A stretch of 64,000 nucleotides of DNA, from contig FN543093.2 in NCBI GenBank assembly GCA_000027065.2, positions 2,298,074 to 2,362,073 of the forward strand, given 5' to 3'. The stretch's first letter is position 1. Every line of letters starts with the position of its first letter. This DNA is from Cronobacter turicensis z3032 (GTDB lineage Bacteria; Pseudomonadota; Gammaproteobacteria; Enterobacterales; Enterobacteriaceae). The position numbers were made by a program, and so were the translations under genes. The notes below the pieces were generated by a model, which saw nothing but the letters and a program-made list of their open reading frames with translations, was not told where the DNA came from and ran no database searches. Shown here in pieces: positions 1 through 8,437 of this stretch.

Positions 1-695
1 GCATCGACGCCGCTTTGCGGCTTCGCGAGTTTCTCAAGATCGGCGCGCGAGCGGCGGATCTCTTCAGTATTCACGCCCAGCTTTTTATCCCGCTCGGACA
101 CCAGCTCCGGCTTCGCCTCTCCGTCGCGGTTAAACGACCAGGCGAGCATCGGCTGGCCGAGCGGCAGCGCGTCGCCTTTATCGCCCGGTCCGCCGGTATG
201 CCAGACGTGCCAGGTTTTGCCATAGCTGTTCATTTTATCCTGCATCAGGCGGTGCTCCACCGGCGCCGGAATACCCGGTGCGATAAGCTGCCCGCTGAGG
301 ATTTCGCCATTGTGTGGATGCCAGTACTGTTTTTCCTGCGCCGGCAGTTCATTAAAGAGTTTTTCGGAGATGATATATTCTACACCATTCATCCTGGCGT
401 CTTTAGTATTACCATCAAATAAGACACACTGGGCGAAATCCTGATTAACCTGATGGCAATAATGATGCGCTTCCATCTGTTTTTCCGGGATCTCTTTCAT
501 CGGATGAAAGCCTACCAGATATATATCAAATCCTTTTAACGGGGCGTTGCTCTGCAATACCGCTGAGCCGGTTTCCAGTAAATTGGTCGTCGTGCTTTTA
601 TCAGCACCCGGCGGCGTATCTTTTTCTGCCTGCGCTAAAAAGGCGACAGAAAGAAGCGGCAGCAACGTTATTTTTAATGCGCGTTGTAATTTCAT
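1..695 (-). CDS. DUF1264 family exported protein, C-terminus cut by window edge
   Basis: Reading leftward from the ATG at 693-695, 231 codons remain open to the window edge, so the C-terminus is missing. The first 23 or so residues (MKLQRALKITLLPLLSVAFL, then AQA) look like a Sec signal peptide. The mature part contains stretches such as YLVGFHPMKEIPEKQMEAHH and CVLFDGNTKDARMNGVEYII, the typical pattern of DUF1264 (the family that also includes plant oil-body-associated proteins). The biochemical role of the bacterial members is not known to me. It is probably periplasmic. No strong Shine-Dalgarno is visible. The ATG is chosen because it opens the signal peptide. Confidence 0.8.
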   Translation of the reverse strand, partial: MKLQRALKITLLPLLSVAFLAQAEKDTPPGADKSTTTNLLETGSAVLQSNAPLKGFDIYLVGFHPMKEIPEKQMEAHHYCHQVNQDFAQCVLFDGNTKDARMNGVEYIISEKLFNELPAQEKQYWHPHNGEILSGQLIAPGIPAPVEHRLMQDKMNSYGKTWHVWHTGGPGDKGDALPLGQPMLAWSFNRDGEAKPELVSERDKKLGVNTEEIRRSRADLEKLAKPQSGVD

Positions 696-740
696 AAGGT
701 AATTAAATAAATAAGAGGTATTTACGTCATGCGCAACAAC

Positions 741-770
741 CTCCGGTATGGGCAGTAACCCATACCGGAG
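741..770 (-). terminator. Perfect hairpin between the KGG gene and the DUF1264 gene
   Basis: Twelve-base arms CTCCGGTATGGG and CCCATACCGGAG enclose a 6-base loop (753-758). It lies 36 bases past the stop of the KGG-repeat gene and 45 bases before the DUF1264 start, both on the minus strand. No clean U-tract follows, so it may be a weak terminator or an mRNA-stabilising hairpin. Confidence 0.5.
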
Positions 771-806
771 AGACGTTATGTCGGGCGCATGCGGCCCGCC
801 GGTCCG

Positions 807-977
807 TCAGGAAGACGAACGGCTGCTGCTTTTGCCGCCTTTACGGCCAGCTTCTGCTGCGCGCTCGCGGTCATTTTTAAAATTCCCGCCGCTGTTCTGA
901 CCGCCTTTACGACCGGCTTCAGAAGCGCGTTCACGATCCTCAGCAAAATTACCTGAACCACCACGATGTTGAGCCAT
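807..977 (-). CDS. KGG-repeat stress-induced small protein (YciG/YmdF type)
   Basis: A 56-residue very hydrophilic protein starts MAQHRGGSGNFAEDRERA and carries two copies of the signature E-A-G-R-K-G-G (about residues 20-26 and 42-48), followed by a serine-rich tail. This is the KGG / YciG-YmdF family of general-stress proteins. In E. coli, yciG forms a stationary-phase operon with yciF; here a yciF homologue lies far away at 55.9-56.4 kb. The start is supported by GAGGAG a few bases upstream (about 986-991 on the complement). The gene has an RpoS-like -10 element upstream. Molecular function is uncertain; a link to swarming has been reported for E. coli yciG. Confidence 0.85.
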   Translation of the reverse strand: MAQHRGGSGNFAEDRERASEAGRKGGQNSGGNFKNDRERAAEAGRKGGKSSSRSSS

Positions 978-1290
978 AATATTCTCCTCGGATAAGCAGA
1001 GATAATTTAAACCGCGTCCTCACAGTGCGAACGCAGAAGTAACTATAGGCAGGCCTCCCCGTTTCGCAAGTCACATTAGCCGCCAGCAAGTATTTTGCCG
1101 TTACGTTCTGTACGATATATCCCGTGTTGCGCTTTTATCTCCTGAATAGCAAAGGAATTTCTGCTCCAGCGCCTTCGCTTAATAAGAAAAATCTTAAAAG
1201 AAAGCGTTAATTATTTCAGTGCCGCTGTCAGGACTATTATTTATCTGCGAAGTGTCGTTCGTTGATTTAATTTCCGCCGAGGAGTGATTA
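978..1290. promoter_or_regulatory. Intergenic region with RpoS-like promoter for the KGG gene
   Basis: This 313-base spacer separates the minus-strand KGG gene from a plus-strand small ORF. On the minus strand an extended -10 of the RpoS type (TGCCTATAGT, core at complement of 1042-1048) lies about 65 bases before the KGG start, which fits the known stationary-phase control of yciG. No other gene is evident. Confidence 0.45.
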
Positions 1291-1455
1291 ATGAAACAGA
1301 AATGGTACTGCTGCCCCACCATGAAGTTAAAAGACCGGTTTATGGTGCTCATTATGGGACAGGATGTGTTTCTGCTGTTCCGTAAAGGCGGTTCGCTGAG
1401 AAAATCCCGCGACTGGCTGGCACGTGAAAAGGCCAATTTTATTCCTTTAGGGTAA
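1291..1455 (+). CDS. Small hypothetical protein, 54 residues
   Basis: The ORF begins MKQKWYCCPTMKLKDRFMVL and ends with REKANFIPLG. It has a Trp-Tyr-Cys-Cys-Pro start, a hydrophobic middle (about residues 15-30) and a basic C-terminal third. GAGGAG lies 7 bases upstream of the ATG (a strong ribosome site) and a hairpin follows the stop codon, so it looks like a real single-gene unit. I do not recognise the family. One hydrophobic stretch might associate with membrane, but it contains Gln and Asp and is not a clear transmembrane segment. Confidence 0.55.
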   Translation: MKQKWYCCPTMKLKDRFMVLIMGQDVFLLFRKGGSLRKSRDWLAREKANFIPLG

Positions 1456-1482
1456 GACGCTGCGTTTTTCTTGTTGCAGACG

Positions 1483-1515
1483 AAAGCGCTATCTCGTTTA
1501 ATACGTAGCGCTTTT
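1483..1515 (+). terminator. Hairpin after the 54-residue ORF
   Basis: Arms AAAGCGCTA (1483-1491) and TAGCGCTTT (1506-1514) enclose a 14-base loop and run into a short T stretch. It lies 28 bases past the stop at 1455 and just before yneE. Confidence 0.5.
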
Positions 1516-1535
1516 GTTAACCCCTTGTGAGTATC

Positions 1536-2447
1536 ATGATTGTTCGTCCCCCACAGCACTGGTTTGCCCGACTTTTTGTCTGGCATGGCTCCGTATTAGC
1601 CAAAATCTCTACGCGTCTACTCCTTAATTTCCTGCTTTCAGTGACGGTAATTTTCTTCTTACCGTGGTATGAGGCGCTGGGAATAAAACTCACCACCGCG
1701 CCATTCAGTATTCTCGGCGTGGCGATTGCGATTTTTCTCGGCTTTCGTAATAGCACCTGTTTCGCGCGTTTTAATGAGGCGCGCCAGATATGGGGCCAGT
1801 TGGTTATCCACTGTCGCTCGCTGCTGCGCACCGCCCGCACCCTGATGCCTGATAATGCCCAGGAGCTGCACCATCTGGTGAATTTAGAAGTGGCGTTCTG
1901 CCACTGCCTGCGCCTGACGCTGCGCCGCAAAAAGCTCGATAACGTGCTTGACCGCTATCTCACCCGCAGCGAAATGGCGCGCGTGATGCACAGTAATTCG
2001 CCCTGTAATACGATTTTACTTATTATGGGCGAATGGCTCGCCGCGCGGCGCAACGGACTTTCCGATATTCTGTTCCAGACGCTCGATCAGCATATTAACC
2101 AGCTTTCGGCAGTACTGGCGGGCTGTGAACGCATCGCCAATACCCCGCCGCCTTTCGCGTATTCCCTGATGCTGCACCGCACGGTTTATTGCTTCTGCAT
2201 TATGTTGCCTTTCGCGCTGGTGACCGACCTGCATTTTATGACGCCGTTTGTTTCGGTATTTATTTCATACACGTTTATTGCGCTGGATACGCTGGCGGAG
2301 GAGCTGGAAGATCCGTTTGGCACCGAAGATAACGATCTGCCGCTGGACGCGCTTTGTAATAATATTGAAATAGACTTGCGTGAAATGAATGACGAGCCGC
2401 AGAAGCCGGTGAAATTATTGCCGAACCGGCATTATCAGCTCACCTAA
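1536..2447 (+). CDS. yneE: Bestrophin-like inner-membrane protein YneE (UPF0187)
   Basis: A 303-residue protein starts MIVRPPQHWFARLFVWHGSV and ends LPNRHYQLT, almost the same length and termini as E. coli YneE (304). The family is distantly related to bestrophin anion channels. Two N-terminal hydrophobic segments (about residues 25-65) and a C-terminal pair (about 205-250, with HRTVYCFCIMLPFALVTDLH) fit the bestrophin fold. The conserved EELEDPFGTEDNDLPLDAL motif sits near residue 265. A GTG at 1527 could add three residues, but ATG 1536 matches the E. coli start. Anion channel activity is inferred from the fold. Confidence 0.9.
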   Translation: MIVRPPQHWFARLFVWHGSVLAKISTRLLLNFLLSVTVIFFLPWYEALGIKLTTAPFSILGVAIAIFLGFRNSTCFARFNEARQIWGQLVIHCRSLLRTARTLMPDNAQELHHLVNLEVAFCHCLRLTLRRKKLDNVLDRYLTRSEMARVMHSNSPCNTILLIMGEWLAARRNGLSDILFQTLDQHINQLSAVLAGCERIANTPPPFAYSLMLHRTVYCFCIMLPFALVTDLHFMTPFVSVFISYTFIALDTLAEELEDPFGTEDNDLPLDALCNNIEIDLREMNDEPQKPVKLLPNRHYQLT

Positions 2448-2613
2448 TGAATATTCATATTCACTACGAATAATGAATAATGCGCAGTAAATGATTAGCA
2501 GGGTAGACGAAGTATGTTAGCGTAGACCCTGTTCTCTTCTTCCTTTCGTTTCTTCTGCTGAAAGGGCCACTCCTCTCCTGTTTTGTATAGCAGCTGGCAT
2601 TTAAGGATTCGCC

Positions 2614-3417
2614 ATGTCTCATTTCACGATCGAAATGCTCTCCGATCAGTGCGGAGTTAGCATGCCTAACTTACGCGCGTGGCAGCGGTCAGGATTACTG
2701 CAGCCCATGCGCGACGACAGCGGCCGACGCTATTTTGACTACAGCCATCTGATGCGCATTCACGCCATCCTGAAATGGCTCGATCGCGGCCTGCCGCTGG
2801 ATGAAGTCGCCCGCATCCTGAAGGGTGAAAAAAGCGCGCTGGTGAGCCAGTGGGAAGTGTGGCAGGAACAACTGCTCGCAACGCTTGAGAAAACCAGCAT
2901 GGAGAAAGGCCGCGCCCTCTTGCGTAAAATGGGCCGCGAACTGCCCGCCGCGATGCTGCTGGATAACGTCGTGCAGCCGCTACGCCTGTGGCTGAACCAC
3001 GGCCACACCAGCGCGCAGCTGACCCGCCGCGCGCGCTTCGACACGCTGATTATTGAGTACGCCACCTTTCTGATGCAGCCGCTGCGCAAGCGTCCGGCGT
3101 GCGGGCTGGTGGTGATGGCGATGAACAGTCACGATCCGCTGAACGTCTGGCTGGAGGCGATTCGCTTCTCCGGCGAAGGGTTTCGCATTGATGTGATGCA
3201 TCAGCCGGTGCCGCTGCCCGATCTCACGCAGTTCGCCGCCGATCACTATCTGGTCTACAGCGATGTGCCGCTGACCCCCGCCCAGCTTGCGCTCTGGCAG
3301 CAGTGGCAGCTTGACGGTATGCCGCTGTTCAGCGCCGGCGCCGGTTTCGCGGCCGCGCCTGAACTGCCGGATGCGGCTAATCTTCCTGACGAGCCGCTCC
3401 GCGAAGAAGCGCGCTGA
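2614..3417 (+). CDS. MerR-family regulator of the MlrA/BluR type
   Basis: This 267-residue protein has an N-terminal MerR winged helix (about residues 3-70; FTIEMLSDQCGVSMPNLRAW) and a C-terminal region like that of MlrA and BluR/YcgE (LWLEAIRFSGEGFRIDVMHQ near residues 175-195). That layout suggests a biofilm- or light-response type regulator rather than a metal-sensing MerR. The C-terminus carries an extra acidic, Ala/Pro-rich tail that MlrA and BluR lack. AAGGA stands about 8 bases before the ATG. There are no obvious B12-binding His motifs, so no ligand is proposed. Targets are unknown. Confidence 0.75.
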   Translation: MSHFTIEMLSDQCGVSMPNLRAWQRSGLLQPMRDDSGRRYFDYSHLMRIHAILKWLDRGLPLDEVARILKGEKSALVSQWEVWQEQLLATLEKTSMEKGRALLRKMGRELPAAMLLDNVVQPLRLWLNHGHTSAQLTRRARFDTLIIEYATFLMQPLRKRPACGLVVMAMNSHDPLNVWLEAIRFSGEGFRIDVMHQPVPLPDLTQFAADHYLVYSDVPLTPAQLALWQQWQLDGMPLFSAGAGFAAAPELPDAANLPDEPLREEAR

Positions 3418-3458
3418 GCGCATCTGTCGCATAACGGTTATCGGACTGTCGTCTTAAC

Positions 3459-3495
3459 GTCACACATGAAGGTCTTTCATAAAGGATGGTGTGAC
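3459..3495 (+). promoter_or_regulatory. Nested hairpin in the mgtS leader
   Basis: Outer arms GTCACAC (3459-3465) and GTGTGAC (3489-3495) enclose an inner pair ATGAA/TTCAT (3466-3470 and 3476-3480). The structure ends about 8 bases before the mgtS ribosome site (GGGAG near 3503-3507), so it could modulate access. No convincing PhoP box is visible upstream. Confidence 0.4.
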
Positions 3496-3512
3496 TCAGG
3501 GCGGGAGTGGCG

Positions 3513-3608
3513 ATGCCGGGTGCCGCGGATCTGTTTATCTGTATGCCGGGAATTGTATTGCTGGCGGGATTTCTTGCCGCGTATTGCAGCAACAAATGGG
3601 ATGACTGA
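3513..3608 (+). CDS. mgtS: Small membrane protein MgtS (YneM)
   Basis: A 31-residue hydrophobic peptide reads MPGAADLFICMPGIVLLAGF and ends LAAYCSNKWDD. E. coli MgtS has the same length and the same C-terminal plan (GFLAAYFSHKWDD). MgtS is an inner-membrane micropeptide induced in low magnesium through PhoPQ; it protects the Mg importer MgtA from degradation and acts on the phosphate transporter PitA. One transmembrane helix spans about residues 7-25. The ribosome site GGGAGTGG precedes the ATG. Its position close to dcp is the same as in E. coli. It is easily missed by gene finders. Confidence 0.88.
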   Translation: MPGAADLFICMPGIVLLAGFLAAYCSNKWDD

Positions 3609-3617
3609 ACGTCAGAC

Positions 3618-3648
3618 AAAAAAATACCGCCAGAAGAGTCTGACGGTA
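3618..3648 (-). terminator. Rho-independent terminator of dcp
   Basis: Read on the minus strand, ACCGTCAGA-CTCT-TCTGGCGGT (one G-U pair) is followed by TATTTTTTT. It lies about 95 bases past the dcp stop and abuts the mgtS stop on the other strand. Confidence 0.8.
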
Positions 3649-3740
3649 AGGCTTGCATGGATTGTTATTGTCCTGCGCTCAACAACACGCTTATTTCTGC
3701 ATCATGCCACGCGCAGGTTCAACGTCACCTAAACGTGGGC

Positions 3741-5786
3741 TTATTCGCTTAACCCACGGTTTTTCAGCATCGGCTCAATGCGCGGGGCATGACCGCGCCA
3801 CGCGAGCCACAACGCTTCGAGATCGCTGCTGTTGCCGCGGGAAAGAATCGCCTCGCGAAAGCGCGCGCCGTTTTGCGCCGTTAACCCGCCCTGCTCCACA
3901 AACCACTGATAGCCGTCGTCGGCAAGCATCTGCGTCCAGAGATAGGCGTAATAGCCCGCCGCATAGCCGCCGCCAAAAATATGGGCGAAATAACTGCTTC
4001 TGTAGCGCGGCGGTACGGCCCGCAGCGCGATGTTCTCCTGCGCCAGCGCCGCAGCCTCAAACGCGGACACCTCCTCTGGCGACGATTGCGGCGTCAGGCT
4101 GTGCCAGTGCTGATCAAGCAGCGCGGCGGCCAGCAGTTCGGTCATGTCGTAGCCTTTGTTAAAGCGCGCCGCGCGGAAGAGTTTTTCACGAAGCGCGTCC
4201 GGCATCGGCTCGCCGGTCTGATAATGTCGGGCAAAGTTCGCGAACACATCCGGATGGCTCGCCCAGTGTTCGTTGATTTGCGACGGGAACTCCACGAAAT
4301 CGCGCGGCGTGTTGGTGCCGGAGAGCGTGGCGTAGCGCTGGCTGGCAAAGAGACCGTGCAGCGTATGGCCAAACTCATGGAACAGCGTGATAACGTCATC
4401 CCAGGAGATCAGCGCAGGCTGACCGGCGGCGGGCTTCAGGTAGTTACAGACGTTGTAAATGACCGGCCTGTGGCCCGCGAGCGTCGACTGGTCAACAAAA
4501 TTCCCCATCCAGGCGCCGCCGCTTTTGCTGTCGCGCGCGAAGAAATCGCCGTAAAACAGCGCCAGCCCGCGACCGTCCTGGTCGAAAATCTCCCAGACGC
4601 GGACATCCGGGTGGTAGACCGGGATATCGGTACGCGCCTGAAAACTGAGGCCGAACAGCGTGCTGGCGGCGTGGAAGACGCCGTGGACGAGCACATTGTC
4701 GAGTTCGAAATACGGTTTGATCTGCGCGTCGTCGAGCGCGTATTTTTCGCGCCGCACCTGTTCGGCATAAAACGCCCAGTCCCAGGCCTCGGCCTGAAAA
4801 CCGCCGTTCTGGCGGTCAATCACCTGCTGAATATCCGCAAGCTCCCGATTCGCGCGCGCCGTCGCCGCCGGCACGATATCGCGCATAAAGCGCAGCGCCG
4901 CCTCCGGCGTTTTGGCCATTTGATCGGCGATAGTCCAGGAGGCGAAATCCTTAAAGCCGAGCAGCGCCGCCTGCTGCGCGCGTAACTGCGCAAGACGCAA
5001 CACCAGCGCGCGGGTATCGTTGGCGTCGCCTTTTTCGGTGCGATGCCAGCCCGCCTTAAAGAGCGCCTCGCGCGTTTCGCGATCCTCAAGCGCCTGGAGC
5101 GCAGGCTGCTGCGTGGTGTTGAGCAGCGCGATAAGCCAGCGTCCTTCTTGTCCTTTTTCCCGCGCGGCCTGCGCGGCGGCGGCGATTTCCGCCTCGCTCA
5201 GCCCGGCCAGCGCCTCGCGGGACGATACCAGCAGCCCGCCCGCTTTATCCGCCGCCAGCAGACGCTGGTTAAACTGGCTGGTAAGCTGCGCGGCTTCGCG
5301 GTTAAGCGCCTTAAGCTGCGCTTTTTGCTCCGCGCCGAGCGTCGCGCCCGCGAGCATAAATTGCTGCCAGACAACCTCCACCAGCCGCCGCGATTCATCA
5401 TCCAGCCCGAGCGCGTCGCGCTGTTCATACACGGTATTGAGCCGCGCGAACAGCGTATCGTTGAAGTGAATATCATCGGCAAGCGCCGCCAGCTCCGTAG
5501 AAAATTCCTCATCCAGCGTTTGCAGATAATCATTGGTGTGCGCTGACGTCATCGCGAAAAAGACGTGGGTGACGCGCGTGAGCATCGCCCCGCTGCGCTC
5601 CAGCGCCAGATACGTGTTTTCAAACGTCGGCGCGGCGGGGTCGGCGGCGATCGCCTCCACCTCTTCGCGCTTCTGGCGCACCGCCTCATCAAAGGCCGGG
5701 CGATAGTCGTTATCGGTTATCGCGTCGAACGGCGGCGCCTCGTAAGGCAGCGTACTGGCTGAAGAAAAAGGGGTGGTTACCGACAT
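3741..5786 (-). CDS. dcp: Peptidyl-dipeptidase Dcp
   Basis: A 681-residue M3-family zinc metallopeptidase, the same length as E. coli Dcp, removes C-terminal dipeptides from oligopeptides. The zinc motif HEFGH is at residues 470-474 (codon for His470 at 4377-4379), followed by the conserved GTNTPRDFVEFPSQ and RYRSSYFAHIFGGGYAAGYY blocks. The start at 5786 (MSVTTPFSSASTLPYEAPPF) matches E. coli and has GGAG six bases upstream; a longer in-frame extension exists but lacks conservation. No signal peptide is visible, so it is probably cytoplasmic. It is monocistronic, divergent from ydfG. Confidence 0.95.
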   Translation of the reverse strand: MSVTTPFSSASTLPYEAPPFDAITDNDYRPAFDEAVRQKREEVEAIAADPAAPTFENTYLALERSGAMLTRVTHVFFAMTSAHTNDYLQTLDEEFSTELAALADDIHFNDTLFARLNTVYEQRDALGLDDESRRLVEVVWQQFMLAGATLGAEQKAQLKALNREAAQLTSQFNQRLLAADKAGGLLVSSREALAGLSEAEIAAAAQAAREKGQEGRWLIALLNTTQQPALQALEDRETREALFKAGWHRTEKGDANDTRALVLRLAQLRAQQAALLGFKDFASWTIADQMAKTPEAALRFMRDIVPAATARANRELADIQQVIDRQNGGFQAEAWDWAFYAEQVRREKYALDDAQIKPYFELDNVLVHGVFHAASTLFGLSFQARTDIPVYHPDVRVWEIFDQDGRGLALFYGDFFARDSKSGGAWMGNFVDQSTLAGHRPVIYNVCNYLKPAAGQPALISWDDVITLFHEFGHTLHGLFASQRYATLSGTNTPRDFVEFPSQINEHWASHPDVFANFARHYQTGEPMPDALREKLFRAARFNKGYDMTELLAAALLDQHWHSLTPQSSPEEVSAFEAAALAQENIALRAVPPRYRSSYFAHIFGGGYAAGYYAYLWTQMLADDGYQWFVEQGGLTAQNGARFREAILSRGNSSDLEALWLAWRGHAPRIEPMLKNRGLSE

Positions 5787-5945
5787 GAGGATCTCCGCAA
5801 AGGCGTGATGGTAAAAACACAGCTTATGCACCCTCGCCGCAAACGGCAATGCTTTAACGCCGCCAGGTATCAGGAAGTGATATTCCACAGGGCGCGTCGG
5901 GCGTGCTAAGGTAACAGCTCTGAAAAAGCCTTGAGGAACAGCGAG

Positions 5946-6692
5946 ATGATTATTCTGGTTACCGGTGCGACGGCAGGTTTTGGCGAGGCCATTACCCGTC
6001 GTTTTGTGAAGAACGGTCATAAAGTCATCGCGACAGGCCGCCGCCAGGCGCGTCTCGACGCGCTAAAGGATGAGCTTGGCGAGAGCGTGCTGACGCTGCA
6101 ACTGGACGTGCGCAACCGCGCGGCGATTGAAGAAGCCATCAGCAGCCTGCCGCTGGAGTGGCGCGATATCGACGTGCTGGTCAATAACGCCGGGCTGGCG
6201 CTGGGCATGGAGCCTGCGCATAAAGCGAGCGTCGAGGACTGGGAGAATATGATAGACACCAATAATAAAGGTCTGGTGTATATGACCCGCGCGGTGCTGC
6301 CCGGCATGGTCGAGCGTAACCGCGGCCACGTGATTAACATCGGCTCCACGGCGGGCAGCTGGCCTTACGCGGGCGGCAACGTGTACGGCGCGACCAAAGC
6401 GTTTGTGCGTCAGTTCAGCCTGAACCTGCGCACCGATCTACACGGCACCGCGGTCCGCGTGACGGATATCGAGCCGGGCCTGGTCGGCGGCACCGAATTT
6501 TCTAACGTGCGTTTTAAAGGCGACGACGATAAAGCCGGTAAAACTTACGCAAATACGACCGCGCTCTCGCCGGACGATGTGACCGAAGCGGTCTGGTGGG
6601 TGGCGACGCTCCCGGCGCACGTCAATATCAACACCGTGGAGATGATGCCGGTCAGCCAGAGCTTCGCCGGGCTTAGCGTACATCGGCAGTAA
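5946..6692 (+). CDS. ydfG: NADP-dependent 3-hydroxy acid dehydrogenase YdfG
   Basis: A 248-residue short-chain dehydrogenase. It has the nucleotide-binding TGATAGFG at residues 6-13, NNAG at 80-83, catalytic Ser134, and Tyr147/Lys151 in YGATK. E. coli YdfG oxidises L-allo-threonine, L-serine and 3-hydroxypropionate and reduces malonic semialdehyde (RutE-independent detoxification in the pyrimidine pathway). The start at ATG 5946 (MIILVTGATAGF) matches the family; an upstream in-frame start would add only MRNSE. It reads away from dcp and is followed by rspR, as in E. coli. Confidence 0.95.
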   Translation: MIILVTGATAGFGEAITRRFVKNGHKVIATGRRQARLDALKDELGESVLTLQLDVRNRAAIEEAISSLPLEWRDIDVLVNNAGLALGMEPAHKASVEDWENMIDTNNKGLVYMTRAVLPGMVERNRGHVINIGSTAGSWPYAGGNVYGATKAFVRQFSLNLRTDLHGTAVRVTDIEPGLVGGTEFSNVRFKGDDDKAGKTYANTTALSPDDVTEAVWWVATLPAHVNINTVEMMPVSQSFAGLSVHRQ

Positions 6693-6780
6693 TTCCCTTA
6701 TGCCCGCTGCCTGCCCATGCTGGGCGGGGTGGGCAATTAATGTTAAATTGCCGCAGTTACCCGCAAATTAAGACAATAGA

Positions 6781-7467
6781 ATGGCCGCTGAAACTCCGCT
6801 CAACCCGACCCAGCCGGTGAGTCAACAGATTTACCGCATCCTGCGCCGCGATATCGTGCACTGTTTGATCCCGCCGGGCACGCCGCTTTCTGAAAAGGAA
6901 GTCTCGGTGCGTTTTGACGTGTCGCGCCAGCCGGTGCGTGAGGCGTTTATCAAGCTGGCGGAGAACGGGTTGATTCAGATCCGCCCGCAGCGCGGCAGTT
7001 TTGTGAATAAGATTTCGCTGCGCCAGGTGCGCAATGGCTGTTTTGTGCGCCAGGCCATTGAGCGCGCCGTCGTGCAGCGCGCCGCCACGATGGTGACCGA
7101 TGCCGATCTCTACCAGCTTGAGCAAAACCTTAACCAGCAGCGCACGGCCATCGATCGCAAACAGCTGAGCGATTTTTTTCAGCTCGACGACGAGTTTCAC
7201 TACCGCCTGACGCAGGTCGCCGACTGCCAGCTCGCCTGGGACACCGTGGAGAACATCAAAGCGACCATTGACCGGGTGCGCTATATGAGCCTCGATCACG
7301 TCTCCCCGCCGGAAATGCTGCTGCGCCAGCATAACGATATTTTTCACGCGCTGGAGCGCCGCGACCCGCAGGCGGCCGACGACACCATGCGCCTGCATTT
7401 GCAGGAGATCAGCGAATCGGTATTGCTGATCCGCCAGGAAAACCGCGAGTGGTTTACTGAAGAGTAA
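6781..7467 (+). CDS. rspR: GntR/FCD-family regulator RspR (YdfH)
   Basis: A 228-residue regulator with an N-terminal GntR winged helix (about residues 12-75; [20 protein letters not shown]) and an all-helical FCD ligand domain (about 85-215, with [20 protein letters not shown]). E. coli RspR/YdfH represses the rspAB operon, whose products act on sugar acids. In this window the rsp cluster lies about 7 kb downstream on the opposite strand. FCD domains usually bind a carboxylate through a metal. Length and termini are the same as in E. coli. Confidence 0.93.
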   Translation: MAAETPLNPTQPVSQQIYRILRRDIVHCLIPPGTPLSEKEVSVRFDVSRQPVREAFIKLAENGLIQIRPQRGSFVNKISLRQVRNGCFVRQAIERAVVQRAATMVTDADLYQLEQNLNQQRTAIDRKQLSDFFQLDDEFHYRLTQVADCQLAWDTVENIKATIDRVRYMSLDHVSPPEMLLRQHNDIFHALERRDPQAADDTMRLHLQEISESVLLIRQENREWFTEE

Positions 7468-7505
7468 CCGCGCGGCGCGATTAAACAACTCAGGATGGAC
7501 AGGTG

Positions 7506-8399
7506 ATGCGCGCATTACTGCTCGTGGGCTGTGCCCTTTTCTCTTCGCCGCTGCTGGCTGACTGCCTTCAGAGCGAAGCGAACGCCGCGGCCGCCGCGGA
7601 TTTTACGTGGTCGGCGAGTACCGTCACCGCTACGCCCCGCGCGCATTTTTACTCCGCGCCGTCACCGGAATGCCGCCTTGGGGCTTTTCTGGTGCCGGGC
7701 GATGCCGTACAGGTTTATCGCCTTTCCCGTAGCGACGCCCCGGACGCCGATGAAAAGGTGCGCCCGTTCGCCTGGGTGAGCTATCGCGACAATCAGGGCC
7801 GCGTGGCGACCGGGTGGATCGAAACCGCCGCGCTTAACGCGCAGCCCGACGCGCTCAAGCCTGAAGGCGCTTGCGCCGCTCGTCTGCGTGAGCTGGACGA
7901 TGCGCAGGACACGCCGGAAACCGCGAACCGCTACGAAGTCACCGGCAGCGGCCGTCATTTCTTTTACACCGCGCCCGACGCGCAGTGCCGCAGCCAGCAG
8001 GTGTTTCTGGTGGCGGGCGATACGGTGAGCGTGAGCCGCACGCGGCCGGGCTTCAGCGAGGCGACGTGGTACGGCAACGACGGGCGCATCGTGAAAGGCT
8101 GGCTGGAATCGGCGGCGCTTCACGCCACCGGCGCGGGCGAGACGTGGCGTGAGGATATCAGCGCCAGCCCACTTGCCAGGGTGACCCGCACCGTCTCGTT
8201 GCAGCTTAATCCCCACGGCCAGTGCATTTTTTATGAGAACGCGCAGGACGGCGGAATTTTCCGTTTGCTGGTGCGCGAAAATCATACCCGCGAAGACTGC
8301 CGTGGAGGCGCAGACCCTGAAGTGGCGCCTGTCGTGGCGACTATTGATATCGATATCGCGAGCGGAAAGATTGTGCGTAACGCGCCCGCAGGCGAGTAG
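7506..8399 (+). CDS. Exported protein with two SH3-like repeats
   Basis: A 297-residue protein begins with a signal peptide (MRALLLVGCALFSSPLLA, cleavage before DC). Two related repeats follow: residues about 45-115 (HFYSAPSPECRLGAFLVPGD ... GRVATGWIETAAL) and about 145-210 (HFFYTAPDAQCRSQQVFLVA ... GRIVKGWLESAAL). Each has a paired Cys and a Gly-Trp ending, typical of bacterial SH3-like domains found in cell-wall-associated proteins. The C-terminal 70 residues resemble neither. A GTG at 7503 is an alternative start. Probably periplasmic; I do not know its function. It sits between rspR and ydfZ, where E. coli has no such gene. Confidence 0.75.
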   Translation: MRALLLVGCALFSSPLLADCLQSEANAAAAADFTWSASTVTATPRAHFYSAPSPECRLGAFLVPGDAVQVYRLSRSDAPDADEKVRPFAWVSYRDNQGRVATGWIETAALNAQPDALKPEGACAARLRELDDAQDTPETANRYEVTGSGRHFFYTAPDAQCRSQQVFLVAGDTVSVSRTRPGFSEATWYGNDGRIVKGWLESAALHATGAGETWREDISASPLARVTRTVSLQLNPHGQCIFYENAQDGGIFRLLVRENHTREDCRGGADPEVAPVVATIDIDIASGKIVRNAPAGE

Positions 8400-8437
8400 T
8401 AGCGGGCAGTGACATTCATCACACAATTGCCTCGTTT

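Noticed and set aside
3609..3740. A possible MgrR small RNA near mgtS, as in E. coli
   Set aside because: The only minus-strand terminator here is explained by dcp, and I could not match MgrR sequence or a PhoP box.
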